DNA of 64,000 bases from AP-15 sp963700195 (GTDB taxonomy: Bacteria > Pseudomonadota > Alphaproteobacteria > ATCC43930 > CGMCC-115725): contig CAVOWQ010000045.1 of the NCBI GenBank assembly GCA_963700195.1, positions 1 through 64,000 on the forward strand, read 5' to 3'. Under the pieces are notes generated by a model, which was given only the letters and a program-made list of their open reading frames with translations, searched no databases and was not told where the DNA came from. This document shows positions 63,271-64,000 of the stretch, one piece after another. How positions within the stretch are numbered: position 1 is the stretch's first letter; each line of letters begins with the position of its first letter. The position numbers were made by a program, and so were the translations under genes.

Positions 63271-64000
63271 GGCTTGGCGTCCGTCGCCGTTCGCGGATAG
63301 TCCTTGGCCTCCGCCGTGCGAAGGTCGTATGACCTCGCATAGGCAGCCGACCGTGCGGCCGGGAACGGGTCGTCCGATGTCCGCATGCCGGAAGGCAGGA
63401 CGGTCGGATCAAAGTTGATGTCGCGGCATGGGCCGTCTCGATCCGGTTCGATCTGCTGCACCGTGAGCGTGCCGACTTCAATGGCGCGGCGGTCTTCCGG
63501 CCAGGCCTTGCTGGGGTCCGCGGTGGGATCGCCGGGATTGGCAACGGTCACCACCATGGTCCAGCGCTGCGGCGCGCCGCGGACCCGCTCGGTGATCTCT
63601 TGCTCGAGGAAGTCAGGGCCACGCTTCGCGAGATCATCCTGCGAGATCGGGACCGGTCGCGCCGCCGGCAGCAGCGACCATCGCACCGTATTCTCCGCGC
63701 CGGAACTGTCGATAAAGACGAAGCTATCGAGACTGTTGAACCGCTCTTCAGCGTAGCTGCCGGTCCACGGGGCGCTCTTGGCCCAGGCGCCGAACGCCGC
63801 AATCTCGGGATGAGCGCCGGCAAATGTCTTCATCGCGTCCGGGTCTTTGCTCGCCGAGGCGAGCAACAGCTCGTAAAAGGCTTGCGGCGTCGACACCGCA
63901 AAGAATGGCGGGTCGATCATGGCGCTGCGCCATACCTCTCCGTCCGGTGTCGAGATCTGCAATCCCATACCCCGCACCCGCACCGTCGCATCCGGCGCGT
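63267..64000 (-). CDS. Catalase-family peroxidase (SrpA-like), 5' end outside window
   Basis: The visible 243 residues are the C-terminal two thirds of a short heme catalase-related protein: DPPFFAVSTPQAFYELLLAS, SFVFIDSSGAENTVRWSLLP, DLAKRGPDFLEQEITERVRG and FDPTVLPSGMRTSDDPFPAA. The heme-ligand tyrosine lies in ARSAAYARSYDLR. The family reduces peroxides or organic hydroperoxides, and the SrpA group is often exported. The N-terminus with the distal histidine and any signal peptide is beyond position 64000. It is translationally coupled to the cytochrome b561 gene. Confidence 0.88.
   Translation of the reverse strand, partial: APDATVRVRGMGLQISTPDGEVWRSAMIDPPFFAVSTPQAFYELLLASASKDPDAMKTFAGAHPEIAAFGAWAKSAPWTGSYAEERFNSLDSFVFIDSSGAENTVRWSLLPAARPVPISQDDLAKRGPDFLEQEITERVRGAPQRWTMVVTVANPGDPTADPSKAWPEDRRAIEVGTLTVQQIEPDRDGPCRDINFDPTVLPSGMRTSDDPFPAARSAAYARSYDLRTAEAKDYPRTATDAKP

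Overview
The window is GC-rich DNA from an alphaproteobacterium, most likely of the Rhodospirillales/Rhizobiales sphere. The lineage rests on gene order (enoyl-CoA hydratase, mutM, ubiE, ubiB, coaBC, dut, Rrf2-cysK-moeB), on the Ku/LigD and YdeP-type families, and on intergenic palindromes of a kind common in that class. No rRNA, tRNA or CRISPR was seen.

Layout. 1-2.1 kb: a winged-helix/cyclase sensor gene and a small secreted protein. 2.4-13.6 kb: housekeeping genes (thiolase and acuI-like reductase, enoyl-CoA hydratase, DNA glycosylase MutM, ubiquinone genes ubiE and ubiB, coaBC, dut, an Rrf2 regulator, cysK, a MoeB/ThiF-type E1). 13.6-18.8 kb: secondary metabolism (dihydropyrimidinase-like, SMP-30-like lactonase, D-aminoacylase-like amidohydrolase). 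19-21.9 kb: an Hsp20-Lon proteostasis pair. 22-28.3 kb: small genes, then a minus-strand catabolic operon (enolase-superfamily dehydratase, 2-hydroxyacid dehydrogenase, amidase). 28.4-34.4 kb: LigD and Ku for end joining, a C4-dicarboxylate symporter and a decayed transposase. 34.4-49 kb: mixed genes (TTC38-like, two LLM oxidoreductases, receiver-cyclase, glpK, PEP-CTERM protein, TPR-sulfotransferase, LVIVD propeller plus G3E GTPase).

49.3-64 kb is one co-directional minus-strand respiratory block. In transcription order it holds a catalase-family peroxidase, cytochrome b561, an FdhF/YdeP molybdoenzyme, FdhD, sdhCDAB, poxB, a cyanide-insensitive-type cydAB, a cupin and mqo. It combines three clear quinone-reducing dehydrogenases (succinate, pyruvate, malate) with their own quinol oxidase. 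Two extra cyd remnants are embedded in it: a lone cydB 3' end after mqo, and a cydA-start/cydB-end deletion scar in front of sdhC. They suggest that the block was built or reshaped by recombination between cyd copies.

More than 30 apparent single-base indels interrupt otherwise well-conserved genes, including housekeeping ones (ubiE, ubiB, sdhD, cydA). Base-calling or assembly error is the simplest explanation. I therefore give one entry per whole gene across the shifts. 'CDS' is used where most of the gene is readable, and 'pseudogene' for heavily broken genes or true fragments.
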